From Bryobacter aggregatus MPL3 (GTDB lineage: Bacteria; Acidobacteriota; Terriglobia; Bryobacterales; Bryobacteraceae): a stretch of DNA of 64,000 nt. Made by a program: the position numbers and the translations under genes. Under the pieces are notes generated by a model that saw nothing but the letters and a program-made list of their open reading frames with translations, searched no databases and was not told the DNA's origin. Below, in pieces: positions 50,369 to 59,192 of this stretch (positions are counted from its first letter, which is position 1; the number at the start of each line of letters is the position of its first letter). The stretch is taken from assembly GCF_000702445.1 (NCBI RefSeq), contig NZ_JNIF01000004.1, positions 930,001-994,000 of the forward strand, written 5' to 3'.

Positions 50369-52215
50369 AACGCTTTGGCGACTCGAAATGCGTAAGGATC
50401 GGCGCCGGCTTCGATCGTGCCATCCGGCTGCAGCAGAATCATCGTTGGAGCGGCTCCTGAAGAGAAGCGCGATCGGAACTCAACGCGATGGCCGCGATTC
50501 TTGAGAGCAATGGCCACAGGCCGGCCAAAGCGTTCATCCACCAGCAGACTGCCTGGGTTCATTGCATGGTTATCAAAGCTCGATACCAGATGCCGCGACT
50601 GGAAGCGCGGAGCCGCCACCGCCTGTTGCGCATTCATCCCGAACTCCACCACGTTGAAGAACATCTGCACCAGGCTCTGGTCCTGATTGTCGCCGCCCGG
50701 GGTGGACATCACCATGTAAGGCTTGCCGTCTTTGAGGACAAGAGTCGGTGTCAGCGTCACCCGTGGACGTTTGCCGGGAGCAACATCATTCGGATGGTCG
50801 CCAATCAGGTAGAAGCTCTGCGCACGCTGCGTCAGCGGAATGCCGGTGTCCCCGACGATCACGCTGGGAAGAGCCGCACCGCTCGGCGTGGCGCTGAACA
50901 ATACGCCGTCTTTGTCGATCGCATTGACGCAGGTGGTGTCGCCATACATCAGGGCATCGTCAATCTGGCGGCGCACCAGTTCCTCTCTCGATGGATGCGT
51001 GCCATTCGCGTGCTTCACTTTGCCGGGGCGGAAGTCGAGGCTGGCTGCATCGGTAATGAGCGAGAAACGAGTCTTCGCGTATTCCTTCGACAGCAGTTCG
51101 GCGCTCGGCACCTTGGTAAACAGTGGATCGCCGTAGTAGGCGTCACGGTCGGCATAGGCGAGCTTCATCGCCTCGGTCATCGTATGAATGTACTGTTCCG
51201 ATCCGAAACCAAGCTTCGCGACGTTCGTGTTCTCCATCAGGTTCAGCAGTTCGATGGCAGCCGGGCCTTGGGTGTAGAAACCCGGCTTGTAGACGGTGTA
51301 ATTCTTATAGCTGCCCCCGAGGGAAGGCTCTGGCTTCACCCGGAAATTCGCCATGTCTTCGTAGCGGATCAGGCCGCCATTTGCTTTGGAGAAGGCGTCG
51401 ATCTTGCGGGCAATCTCGCCGCGATAAAAATAATCGCGCACCGCGTCAATGCCAAGCGTGCGCGGCTTCTTCAGTGCGGCCGCGCGTTGCTCTGCGGCCA
51501 CCATCGCCCGCAGCGTCTTGGCCAGTGCCGGTTGCTTGAAGGTCTCACCAGGACGGGGCATGTGACCATCGGGCATGAAATAAGCCTTTGACGTGGGCCA
51601 GCGATCAAAGAAGGGCCGCGCATAGCGCACGACCGCGGCGCGCATATCGTCCACCACCTGTTCGTCGGCCAGCTCAATGGCCGGCCCGATCACTTGCTCA
51701 AACGAAAGCGTGCCGTAGTCGCGAAGCGCCACCAGCCCGCCTTCCACCATGCCGGGGACAATTGCCGGCAGCAGGCCGGTGACAGGAAGATACTTCGTCA
51801 GTCCGTTCGGCTCGTTGGAATCGACTTCCAGCGGTTCCAGTTGGTGCTTGCGGAAAAACTCCGGCGTTCCCAGCTTCGGCATCGTGCCGACGCCCCCAAT
51901 CGTGACAACAGTGCCATCCTTGGTGCGGATGAGAATCGGAGCCTCGCCACCAAAGCCAAAATGGGAATACTCGGCCACAGCAGCCGCAAACATGGTGGCG
52001 ACACCGGCATCCACCGCATTGCCGCCCATCTTGAAGATCTTCATTCCGGCATCGACGGCAGCAGCGGTTCCGCCCGCAACTGCGCCATTTTTCCCGCGGG
52101 CTGGTTCCTTGGGAAGGAGCGCATCGGCCAGATCCCGCGTTTGAATCGTCTGTTGAGCCGTGCCGCAGGCAAGGAGCAGGGCAATAAGAATTAAGAGTGC
52201 AATTGGCCGCCGCAT
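50365..52215 (-). CDS. ggt: Gamma-glutamyltransferase, predicted lipoprotein
   Basis: 616 aa from ATG 52215, which has a TACAAT box 7 nt upstream; an in-frame ATG at 52239 would read through it. MRRPIALLILIALLLACGTA ends in a lipobox (LLAC), so the proenzyme should be a lipoprotein. Ntn-hydrolase Thr nucleophile is T427 at the autocleavage site (YGD-TTCVNAIDKDG), followed by the oxyanion/ligand block TPSGAALPSVIVGD and STPGGDNQDQSLVQMFFNV. It cleaves gamma-glutamyl bonds of glutathione and related peptides in the periplasm. First gene of an operon with DUF218, isomerase and pseudouridine synthase genes. Confidence 0.92.
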   Translation of the reverse strand: MRRPIALLILIALLLACGTAQQTIQTRDLADALLPKEPARGKNGAVAGGTAAAVDAGMKIFKMGGNAVDAGVATMFAAAVAEYSHFGFGGEAPILIRTKDGTVVTIGGVGTMPKLGTPEFFRKHQLEPLEVDSNEPNGLTKYLPVTGLLPAIVPGMVEGGLVALRDYGTLSFEQVIGPAIELADEQVVDDMRAAVVRYARPFFDRWPTSKAYFMPDGHMPRPGETFKQPALAKTLRAMVAAEQRAAALKKPRTLGIDAVRDYFYRGEIARKIDAFSKANGGLIRYEDMANFRVKPEPSLGGSYKNYTVYKPGFYTQGPAAIELLNLMENTNVAKLGFGSEQYIHTMTEAMKLAYADRDAYYGDPLFTKVPSAELLSKEYAKTRFSLITDAASLDFRPGKVKHANGTHPSREELVRRQIDDALMYGDTTCVNAIDKDGVLFSATPSGAALPSVIVGDTGIPLTQRAQSFYLIGDHPNDVAPGKRPRVTLTPTLVLKDGKPYMVMSTPGGDNQDQSLVQMFFNVVEFGMNAQQAVAAPRFQSRHLVSSFDNHAMNPGSLLVDERFGRPVAIALKNRGHRVEFRSRFSSGAAPTMILLQPDGTIEAGADPYAFRVAKAF

Positions 52216-52222
52216 GGGCTTG

Positions 52223-52244
52223 ATTGTAGCGCCGTTCATATAAT
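52223..52244. promoter_or_regulatory. Divergent -10 boxes for ggt and the zinc-ribbon operon
   Basis: Minus strand TACAAT (52228-52223) ends 7 nt before ATG 52215. Plus strand has a perfect TATAAT (52239-52244), 10 nt before ATG 52255. The plus box contains the ATG at 52243, which therefore cannot be the start if the box is used. Confidence 0.55.
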
Positions 52245-52254
52245 GGGTTTGGCT

Positions 52255-52425
52255 ATGGATCAGGACGCAGCAGCGCGCGAGACGTTACGAGAAGGCGTCG
52301 AACCGGACGGAGATCAGCACCCGATGCTGTTTTGTCCGGTGTGCAGTGTCAGGCTGGAGCAGCGCAAATGCAAGTTGTTCTGCACGCGTTGCGGCTACTA
52401 TATGTCCTGCTCCGATTATTACTGA
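52255..52425 (+). CDS. Small zinc-ribbon protein
   Basis: 56 aa from ATG 52255 (MDQDAAARETLREG). Residues 30-50 hold two CxxC knuckles, FCPVCSVRLEQRKCKLFCTR and CGYY, i.e. CPVC and CTRC spaced like a rubredoxin-type zinc ribbon. The rest is short and acidic. Such proteins usually bind nucleic acid or a partner protein. It is the first gene of an operon with DinB-like, M28 peptidase and prmA genes. A TATAAT box 10 nt upstream decides against the in-frame ATG at 52243. Confidence 0.75.
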   Translation: MDQDAAARETLREGVEPDGDQHPMLFCPVCSVRLEQRKCKLFCTRCGYYMSCSDYY

Positions 52426-52438
52426 GGATGAACTGTAC

Positions 52439-52933
52439 ATGAGCGAAGTAGCGGAATTGCTGGAACGTTTTCGGCGCGGTGGAGAATTACTCGCCTCTCT
52501 CACCACGGGCGCGGCCGGGGCTGAGTTAGACTTCCAGGCGAATGCGGATCTATGGAGTGTCCGGCAGATCGTCTGCCACCTGATGGATACCGAACTGGTT
52601 GCTCATGGGCGTCTCAGCGCTCTGATCGCCGAAGAAAACCCCACCCTTGTCGCCTTCGACGGCGCCGCCTGGACCGCAAATCTGAATTACCGCCAGCGTA
52701 AGTTTTCCGGCGCCGTGGAGCTCTACCGGCGCATGATTGCCGAAAATTATGATCTGCTGAAGGAACAGCCGGAATCTGTCTGGAGCCGCCAAGGCACCCA
52801 TACTGAAACCGGCCCCATCACCTTATTGCAGTTTTTCCGTGAGCACATCCAGCATGCTGAGGATCATCTCATGGAAGTTCGTGAAATCCGGCAAAAATAC
52901 AAAGCGTCCAAACAAACAGGAGCGGGTGCATGA
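52439..52933 (+). CDS. DinB-superfamily protein
   Basis: 164 aa from ATG 52439 (GAGGA 10 nt upstream). The DinB_2 bundle has the first metal-type histidine H47 in SVRQIVCHLMDTELVAHGRL and two more in the last helix, FFREHIQHAEDHLMEVREI, so a three-histidine metal site looks intact. WTANLNYRQRKFSGAVELYR is the usual middle block. Cytoplasmic; substrate unknown. It is unlike the copy at 31935 apart from fold. The stop overlaps the M28 gene start (ATGA, 52930-52933), so translation is coupled. Confidence 0.85.
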   Translation: MSEVAELLERFRRGGELLASLTTGAAGAELDFQANADLWSVRQIVCHLMDTELVAHGRLSALIAEENPTLVAFDGAAWTANLNYRQRKFSGAVELYRRMIAENYDLLKEQPESVWSRQGTHTETGPITLLQFFREHIQHAEDHLMEVREIRQKYKASKQTGAGA

Positions 52934-54540
52934 AACTACGCCAGATGGCGGCCATCGCGACGGTTGGCGCCACTCTCATTGCCGCGGAACGCAGCACGGA
53001 CATCAACTATGCCCAGGAAGGCAAACGCTGGTGGTCGCACGTCGAGGTGCTGGCCAAGGACGAGATGAAGGGCCGCAATGTCGGGAGCCCCGGCTTCCGC
53101 GCCGCGGCGAAGTATGTCGCCGCCGAGTTTGAAAAGGCCGGTCTTGCTCCGGGTGCCTCCAAAAGCAGCTACACCCAGAAAGTGCCGTTTCTGGAACGCA
53201 CGATTGATGAATCGAAATCTTCGTTGACCCTTACCCGCGATGGCAAGGCGGAGTTGCTCCAGTTAGGAGAAGACGCCAATATTGGAATCCGCAGCGCGCC
53301 CGCGGCCAGCGTCGAGGCGGAAATGGTCTTTGTGGGTTATGGCACCAAAGTCCCAGAAAACAATTACGACGATTTCAAGGGAGTGGACCTCAAGGGCAAG
53401 ATCGCCGTTTTCATCTCCGGACAACCAGAAGGCATTCCGGGCCCTCTCGCGAGCCATTACCAGAGCGCCTCAGAGCGGGCGCGCTTTCTTGCCGAAGCTG
53501 GTGCGATCGGATCGGCCACAATCGCGAATCCACGCAATAGCGACATTCCCTGGTCCCGCGCGACTCTGGCCCGGCTGATGCCTTCGATGTCGATCGATGA
53601 GCCCGGCACAGGCACGGACCGGCTGAAGGTCTCGCTCACCATCAACGCGGCACACGCCGACAAGTTTTTTGCGGGCTCCGGACACAGCATCGACGAGTTG
53701 TTTGCTCTGGCAAACCAACGGCAAGCTTTGCCGCACTTTCCTCTCCAAGGGAAGCTCACGGTGAAGGCCGCCTACACCCAGCGGAAGATTGAGGGTGAAA
53801 ATACGATTGGTATCCGCTATGGGACTGACCCTGCTCTTCGCAATGAGTTCATTGTCATCTCAGCCCATCTCGATCATCTCGGCGTCAACGACAAGATCAG
53901 CGGCGACCAGATCTATAACGGCGCGATGGACAACGCGAGCGGTGTCGCCAGCCTGATCGAAGCGGCCCGGCTCATCAAAGAAGCCAATCTCCCTCTCAAG
54001 CGCAGCATTGCCTTTATCGCGCTGACGGGCGAAGAGAAGGGATTGCTCGGCTCCTCCTGGTATGCGCAGCATCCGGTTTTCGGCCAGGAGAAGAAGGGGC
54101 GCGTGGTCGCCGATCTGAACATGGATATGTACCTTCCGCTCTTTCCGCTCAAGGCTCTGCTGATTTTGGGCGTGGACGAGTCGACCTTAGGCGATCTGGC
54201 GCGTAAAAGTGCGCAGGACGCAGGGATCGAAGTCTGGCCCGACCCGGCGCCGGAACGCAACACCTTTATCCGCAGTGACCAGTACAGCTTCATCCGAAAT
54301 GGCATTCCCGCGTTGGCCTTCAAATTTGGCTATCGGAAAGGGACCCCCGAAGAGAAGCTAGTGCAGGCCTGGCTGCGCGATCGCTATCATTCACCTGCAG
54401 ATGACCTCACGCAGCCGGTAGAGAAGGAAGCCGCTGCGCAATACAATCGCGTCCTCAGCTCCATCATCACGGCGGCAGCCAACGCTCCAGAAACGCCCAA
54501 GTGGAAGGATGCGAGCTTCTTTCAGAGATTCGCAAAGTAA
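52930..54540 (+). CDS. Exported M28 family zinc peptidase with PA domain
   Basis: 536 aa. A signal-like N-terminus (MKLRQMAAIATVGATLIAA) precedes an M28 core interrupted by a PA-type insert (VFVGYGTKVPENNYDDFKG, GKIAVFISG). Zinc/catalytic residues: His and Asp of VISAHLDHLG, Asp in NGAMDNASG, Glu pair in LTGEEKGLLGS, Asp in DLNMDMYLP and the last His of DRYHSPADD. The enzyme should remove N-terminal residues from peptides outside the cytoplasm. It differs from the 19259 copy, which lacks this PA spacing. Overlaps the DinB-like gene by 4 bp and precedes prmA by 3 bp. Confidence 0.9.
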   Translation: MKLRQMAAIATVGATLIAAERSTDINYAQEGKRWWSHVEVLAKDEMKGRNVGSPGFRAAAKYVAAEFEKAGLAPGASKSSYTQKVPFLERTIDESKSSLTLTRDGKAELLQLGEDANIGIRSAPAASVEAEMVFVGYGTKVPENNYDDFKGVDLKGKIAVFISGQPEGIPGPLASHYQSASERARFLAEAGAIGSATIANPRNSDIPWSRATLARLMPSMSIDEPGTGTDRLKVSLTINAAHADKFFAGSGHSIDELFALANQRQALPHFPLQGKLTVKAAYTQRKIEGENTIGIRYGTDPALRNEFIVISAHLDHLGVNDKISGDQIYNGAMDNASGVASLIEAARLIKEANLPLKRSIAFIALTGEEKGLLGSSWYAQHPVFGQEKKGRVVADLNMDMYLPLFPLKALLILGVDESTLGDLARKSAQDAGIEVWPDPAPERNTFIRSDQYSFIRNGIPALAFKFGYRKGTPEEKLVQAWLRDRYHSPADDLTQPVEKEAAAQYNRVLSSIITAAANAPETPKWKDASFFQRFAK

Positions 54541-54543
54541 TCA

Positions 54544-55326
54544 GTGCCCAATTTTTATATTCTGCTCCCCTGTAGTGAAGAGGAAAAAGACATCCTCATT
54601 TCCGACCTCTTCGATGCGGGTACAACCGGCATTGCGGAGCTGGATGAACCAGAGGGCCGCTACACGCTGAAGGCCAGCTTCGATACGCGGGAAGCCGCGA
54701 GCGGCTTTGGCGTCGAAGTCTTTGAAGACGCCACCGATTGGGTCACCATCAGTCATCTCGTCTGGAAGAGCCGGCTGGTGGGGGAACGATTTTACTTCGC
54801 TCCTTCCTGGAGCGATGAAGCGACGCCCGAAGGGCGCTGGCGCATTGACTACCAGGACGGCGCAGCCTGCGGGAGCGGCGAACATCCGTCCACCCGCCAT
54901 GCTCTGGAGGCAATCGAGAAATACCTGCAGCCCGGCATGCGCCTGCTCGATCTTGGCTGCGGTGCAGGCATCCTCTCCCGTGGGGCTCGCCTGCTGGGAG
55001 CCGGTCTGGTGGTGGGTGTCGATGTTGAGGACGATAGCTGCCACCTTACGCGCCAGCTCAGCGGAGTTCCGGTGGTACAAGGCATGGCGGACTGTATCGC
55101 GAGCGAGAGCTTCGACATCGTTGCGGCAAACATCAGCGCGGCTGTGCTGGTGAACTTTGCGGACGAGATTCTGCGCATCGTGAAGCCAGATGGCGTCGTG
55201 GTTCTGGCTGGATTCGGCGTCGAAGAAGCGGACCGCGTCAAGCAGATCTACGGCCTGCCGCTGCTTGGCGAGCGAAGTGAAGGGGAGTGGAGTTCGCTCG
55301 TTTTTCGTATGCCTGCCATGGGCTAG
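54544..55326 (+). CDS. prmA: Ribosomal protein L11 methyltransferase-like (PrmA)
   Basis: 260 aa from GTG 54544. SAM-binding motif I, LLDLGCGAGILSRGARLLGA, preceded by the PrmA-type GSGEHPSTRHALEAI and followed by GVDVEDDS, and the motif VAANISAAVLVNFADEILRI (NI in place of the NPP-type motif) fit PrmA, which trimethylates ribosomal protein L11. The N-terminal 80 residues correspond to the PrmA substrate-recognition domain but are shorter than E. coli PrmA (293 aa). Only 3 bp separates it from the M28 gene, so it is read from the zinc-ribbon promoter. Confidence 0.82.
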   Translation: MPNFYILLPCSEEEKDILISDLFDAGTTGIAELDEPEGRYTLKASFDTREAASGFGVEVFEDATDWVTISHLVWKSRLVGERFYFAPSWSDEATPEGRWRIDYQDGAACGSGEHPSTRHALEAIEKYLQPGMRLLDLGCGAGILSRGARLLGAGLVVGVDVEDDSCHLTRQLSGVPVVQGMADCIASESFDIVAANISAAVLVNFADEILRIVKPDGVVVLAGFGVEEADRVKQIYGLPLLGERSEGEWSSLVFRMPAMG

Positions 55327-55337
55327 ACAAACTTTTC

Positions 55338-55364
55338 TTGACACACCCGGCTATCCCCGATAAC
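55338..55364 (+). promoter_or_regulatory. Candidate promoter for the galactose operon
   Basis: A perfect -35 hexamer TTGACA (55338-55343) is followed by GATAAC (55359-55364) after 15 bp, a weak -10; TAACTT at 55361-55366 is an alternative. The predicted transcript starts only a few bases before GTG 55379, and no ribosome-binding site is visible. Confidence 0.45.
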
Positions 55365-55378
55365 TTAGGCCCTTACCC

Positions 55379-57076
55379 GTGTCCCTCCCACAGATTGAAC
55401 TTCATTGGATCGACTACGCGATCCTGCTCACCTACTTTGCGTTCGTGCTTGGCATCGGCTTCCAATTGCGGCGCCAGATGCAGTCGAGCGAAGATTACTT
55501 GCTTTCGGGGCGTTCGATTCCGGCCTGGATCGCCGGCCTTGCCTTTCTCTCCGCCAATCTTGGCGCTCAGGAACTGATGGGAATGGCGGCCTCAGGTGCC
55601 AAGTATGGCATCGCCACCAGCCACTTCTATTGGGTGGGCGCGGTGCCCGCTATGCTCTTTGTCGGCGTCTTTATGATGCCGTTCTATTACGGTTCGCGAG
55701 CGCGCTCGGTCCCGGAGTATCTGAAGCTCCGTTTTGATGAGAAAACCCGGGCCTTTAACGCCATTACCTTCGCCATTATGACGGTGATGTCTTCCGGCAT
55801 TTCTCTTTACGCCATGGGTCTGCTGCTTGCGTCCCTGCTCGGCTGGAACTTCGACGCGAGCATCGCCCTGGCTGCCGTAATTGTCCTTGTCTACATCTTC
55901 TTAGGTGGTTTGACCTCAGCGATTTACAACGAAGTTCTCCAGTTTTTCCTGATTTGTGCGGGCTTCTTGCCGCTGGTGATTGTGGGCCTTCATAACGTGG
56001 GGGGCTGGCACGGGCTCACCACCCAACTGGAGCGTGTCGCTGTTTCGAAAGGCTATGTCCCTGGCGCGTATACCGAGGCCTGGGCGCAGATGTCGAACCC
56101 TTCGGCAAACCCGATGGGCATTGAATGGTTCGGCATGGCGATGGGGCTTGGCTTCGTTTTGAGTTTTGGCTATTGGTGTACGGACTTTCTCGTCGTACAG
56201 CGCGCGATGGCCGCTGATTCCATGGCCGCCGCCCGAAAGACTCCGCTCATTGCTGCCGTGCCGAAGATGATCTTTCCTTTTCTGGTCATTCTGCCCGGCA
56301 TGATCGCCCTTGCGATTTCGAACCAGACCAACGGCGCCTTCCATTTGCCAGTCAAGCCGGACGGCACGTTGAACTACGACATGACGATTCCGCTGATGCT
56401 CCAGAACTTCTTCCCTGCCGGGATGCTCGGCCTTGGGCTCACTGCCTTGATGGCGAGCTTTATGTCGGGCATGGCGGGCAATGTCACGGCCTTCAACACC
56501 GTCTGGACTTATGACATCTACCAGGCCTACATCCGCCCCGGCCGCTCCGACGCGCACTATCTGAAGATCGGGAAACTGGCGACTGTCTTTGGCATCCTCG
56601 CTTCGGTCGCTGCCGCCTATGCGGCTGTGAAGTTCAATAACATCATGGATCTGCTGCAGTTGATCTTCGCCTTTGTCAACGCGCCGCTCTTTGCCACTTT
56701 CCTGCTGGGCATGTTCTGGTCGCGCACGAGTGCGAATGGCGCCTTCTTCGGTCTTGTTTCCGGGACTCTGGCTGCTGCGCTGCACCATGGCCTCACACTG
56801 CCGGTGGCGAGTGTGCCGGGGATCAAGGGGGGCTGGCTCGGTATGGTCGCTACTTATCCGAGCGAGATGGCACAGAACTTCTATACCGCCATCTGGGCCT
56901 GGACGGCGTGCTTTGTCGTCACGATTCTGGTCAGCCTGGTCACCAGTCCGAAGCCTGTCAGTGAATTGAAGGGCCTCGTCTACGCGCACACGGAGATACC
57001 CGCGGATCGCAGTCCGAAGCTGCTCGCCTGCGGGATTCTCGCCGTTCTGGTTGTACTGAACATCATCTTCTGGTAA
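55379..57076 (+). CDS. Sodium:solute symporter (SLC5-type), probable galactose/sugar uptake
   Basis: 565 aa from GTG 55379, with about 14 membrane helices. SSS-family blocks: SEDYLLSGRSIPAWIAGLAF, SANLGAQELMGMAASGAKYG, PEYLKLRFDEKTRAFNAI and the sodium-site helix GLGLTALMASFMSGMAGNVT. It should import a sugar with Na+. Its position as first gene of a cluster with galK and galT strongly suggests galactose as substrate; that is inference from context. It is followed after 6 bp by a 60-aa membrane protein gene. Confidence 0.9.
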   Translation: MSLPQIELHWIDYAILLTYFAFVLGIGFQLRRQMQSSEDYLLSGRSIPAWIAGLAFLSANLGAQELMGMAASGAKYGIATSHFYWVGAVPAMLFVGVFMMPFYYGSRARSVPEYLKLRFDEKTRAFNAITFAIMTVMSSGISLYAMGLLLASLLGWNFDASIALAAVIVLVYIFLGGLTSAIYNEVLQFFLICAGFLPLVIVGLHNVGGWHGLTTQLERVAVSKGYVPGAYTEAWAQMSNPSANPMGIEWFGMAMGLGFVLSFGYWCTDFLVVQRAMAADSMAAARKTPLIAAVPKMIFPFLVILPGMIALAISNQTNGAFHLPVKPDGTLNYDMTIPLMLQNFFPAGMLGLGLTALMASFMSGMAGNVTAFNTVWTYDIYQAYIRPGRSDAHYLKIGKLATVFGILASVAAAYAAVKFNNIMDLLQLIFAFVNAPLFATFLLGMFWSRTSANGAFFGLVSGTLAAALHHGLTLPVASVPGIKGGWLGMVATYPSEMAQNFYTAIWAWTACFVVTILVSLVTSPKPVSELKGLVYAHTEIPADRSPKLLACGILAVLVVLNIIFW

Positions 57077-57082
57077 ACAACA

Positions 57083-57265
57083 ATGGATCTCAGACTCATC
57101 ATTGGCCGTCTCTTCCTCGCCCTGGGGGCGCTTCTCGTGCTGGCGGCCTTCACCATCGATGCCGGGTCGAAGCCGCAGCTGTTTGGCGGCAACATCAACC
57201 TCGTCTGGGGAATCGTAATGTTAGCGATTGGTGTTGTCTTTACCATCGCGAGCCGTAAAACATGA
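57083..57265 (+). CDS. Small two-helix membrane protein in the galactose operon
   Basis: 60 aa: two hydrophobic helices, LIIGRLFLALGALLVLAAFT and NLVWGIVMLAIGVVFTI, joined by a short loop (DAGSKPQLFGGNIN). The stop overlaps the galK start by 4 bp. Family not recognised; similar two-helix proteins are common next to transporters. It could stabilise the SSS transporter or be a minor membrane protein of unrelated function. Its place inside a tightly coupled operon supports translation. Confidence 0.7.
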   Translation: MDLRLIIGRLFLALGALLVLAAFTIDAGSKPQLFGGNINLVWGIVMLAIGVVFTIASRKT

Positions 57266-58260
57266 CCACTACTTTCCGCGCGCCTGGACGCGTCAATCTG
57301 ATTGGGGAACACACCGATTACAACGAAGGCTTTGTCCTCCCGGCGGCCATCGGTTTTCACACCACCGTTACAGTCACTCCTTCCCAAAAACTAGAACTCT
57401 ATACTGCGAGCAACGCACCCGAAGGCTGGGAAATCTATGTCCTGGGGGTCTACGAACAACTCCTCAAGCATGGGATTGAAGTTCCGCCGGCACGTCTCGA
57501 TTTCAGCAGCACGCTACCGATGGGAGCCGGCCTTTCGAGTTCTGCCGCTCTCGAAGTCTCCAGCGCCCTGGCCTTTCTGAGCCTGGCCGAAACACGTCTG
57601 CAACGCATGAACATCGCCCGGCTCTGCCAGCTTGCCGAGATCGAAAATGTTGGCCTGCGCTGCGGCATTATGGACCAGTTCATCTCTCTGCATGGCCAGG
57701 CAGACCACGCGGTTCTGCTCGATTGCCGCAACTTCGATTTCAAAGCGGTGCCCATCCCGGAGGGCATTGTCTTTGTGATCGCAAACACGATGATCAAGCA
57801 CCAGCTGGCCGATGGAGAGTACAACCTGCGCCGTGAGGAATGCGAAATCGCCGCAACCGATCTCGGCGTCAGTAGTTTGCGCGATGCGACGTCCTGGGGC
57901 GACAACAAACGGGCGCGTCACATCGTTACGGAGAATCAGCGGGTTCTGAGCTTTGTCGAAGCGCTGGAATCCGGAGATCTGGCATCGCTCGGCGAACTGA
58001 TGGCTTCCTCACACGCGAGTCTGCGCGGCGACTTTGAGGTCTCTTGTCCGGAGCTCGACATCATGGTGGAAGAGGCGCAGACTTGTCCTGGGCTGATCGG
58101 AGCCCGGATGACGGGCGGCGGCTTTGGCGGCTCGACCATCAACCTGGTTCATGCCGATCAGGCCGAAGCGTTCCGTGCCGAACTCGCCCGCCGCTACTAT
58201 GCGAAAACCGGCATCAATCCGAGCCTGTTGATCACTCGTGCCGCGGATAGTGCCTCGTGA
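57262..58260 (+). CDS. galK: Galactokinase
   Basis: 332 aa, about 50 shorter than E. coli GalK, mainly in the middle. GHMP-kinase motifs are complete: the galactokinase signature GRVNLIGEHTDYNEGFVLP at the N-terminus, the ATP loop LPMGAGLSSSAALEVS, and the C-terminal MTGGGFGGSTINLV. The catalytic aspartate region CGIMDQFISL is present. It phosphorylates galactose at C1 with ATP. Overlaps by 4 bp both the upstream small gene and downstream galT, so the operon is translationally coupled. Confidence 0.95.
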   Translation: MTTTFRAPGRVNLIGEHTDYNEGFVLPAAIGFHTTVTVTPSQKLELYTASNAPEGWEIYVLGVYEQLLKHGIEVPPARLDFSSTLPMGAGLSSSAALEVSSALAFLSLAETRLQRMNIARLCQLAEIENVGLRCGIMDQFISLHGQADHAVLLDCRNFDFKAVPIPEGIVFVIANTMIKHQLADGEYNLRREECEIAATDLGVSSLRDATSWGDNKRARHIVTENQRVLSFVEALESGDLASLGELMASSHASLRGDFEVSCPELDIMVEEAQTCPGLIGARMTGGGFGGSTINLVHADQAEAFRAELARRYYAKTGINPSLLITRAADSAS

Positions 58261-59192
58261 ATCTGCCGCATCGCCGCTGGAACCCGCTCAATGGGGAGTG
58301 GGTTCTTGTCTCTCCCCACCGCGCGCTGCGTCCCTGGCAAGGCCAGGTGGATGCAGCGCAGGAGGCTGCGGCGCTGGCTTATGATCCCAGCTGCTATCTC
58401 TGTCCGGGCAACGAGCGGGCGGCAGGCAAACACAATCCGAATTACGAAGGCACCTATGTCTTCGAGAATGACTTCCCCGCTCTGCTGACGCACCAAACGA
58501 ACCCAATTCAGATGGGTCTGCTGCGATCGGAACCAGCCTGTGGCATCTGCCGCGTCCTCTGCTATTCGCCGCACCACTCGATTCGCCCTTCCACCGGAAT
58601 CGTCGACGCCTGGTGTGAGCAGTCGGCCGAGCTCTTTGCGCATCCCGATATCCAGTCCGTACAGATCTTCGAGAATCGCGGCGCCATGATGGGGGCCTCG
58701 AACCCACATCCACATGGACAGATCTGGGCCACCAGCTTCATTCCTCCCGAACTCGTGAAAGAGACCAACACACGCGTTCTTGGGGACTACTGGAAGCAGG
58801 AATGGCAACTGGCCGAGCGGCTGGTCTGTTCGAACGAGCACTGGGTGGTTGTTGTTCCCTATTGGGCGATTTGGCCCTTTGAAACGCTAGTCATTCCTCG
58901 GCGTGCCGTCGGCCGCCTCACGGATCTTGAGGATGTGGAACGCGAGACGCTGAGTGAGATTCTCGAGCGGCTGACTGCTCGCTACGACAAGCTCTTCGAC
59001 ACCAGCTTCCCCTACACCATGGGCTGGCACCAGCGGCCGAATGGCGTTGCCGATTTCTATCTGCACGCCCACTACTACCCGCCGTTGCTGCGTTCGGCAA
59101 CGATTCGCAAGTTCATGGTGGGCTTCGAGATGCTGGCCATGCCGCAGCGCGACATCACGCCCGAATCGGCGGCTCAGCTGTTGCGAAGCTGA
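58257..59192 (+). CDS. galT: Galactose-1-phosphate uridylyltransferase
   Basis: 311 aa from GTG 58257 (usual length 340-350). Zinc-type cysteines CYLC occur near residue 45, the active site SNPHPHGQIWATSF carries nucleophile H153, and the N-terminal RRWNPLNGEWVLVSPHR plus GWHQRPNG segment complete the family. It exchanges UMP between UDP-glucose and galactose-1-phosphate. With galK and the transporter it forms the upper Leloir pathway; galE and galM are not in the window. The last 38 bp overlap the convergent BNR-protein gene. Confidence 0.94.
   Translation: MNLPHRRWNPLNGEWVLVSPHRALRPWQGQVDAAQEAAALAYDPSCYLCPGNERAAGKHNPNYEGTYVFENDFPALLTHQTNPIQMGLLRSEPACGICRVLCYSPHHSIRPSTGIVDAWCEQSAELFAHPDIQSVQIFENRGAMMGASNPHPHGQIWATSFIPPELVKETNTRVLGDYWKQEWQLAERLVCSNEHWVVVVPYWAIWPFETLVIPRRAVGRLTDLEDVERETLSEILERLTARYDKLFDTSFPYTMGWHQRPNGVADFYLHAHYYPPLLRSATIRKFMVGFEMLAMPQRDITPESAAQLLRS

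Noticed and set aside
52243-52254. Upstream ATG for the zinc-ribbon protein
   Set aside because: This ATG is part of a perfect TATAAT box (52239-52244); the ATG at 52255 fits better.
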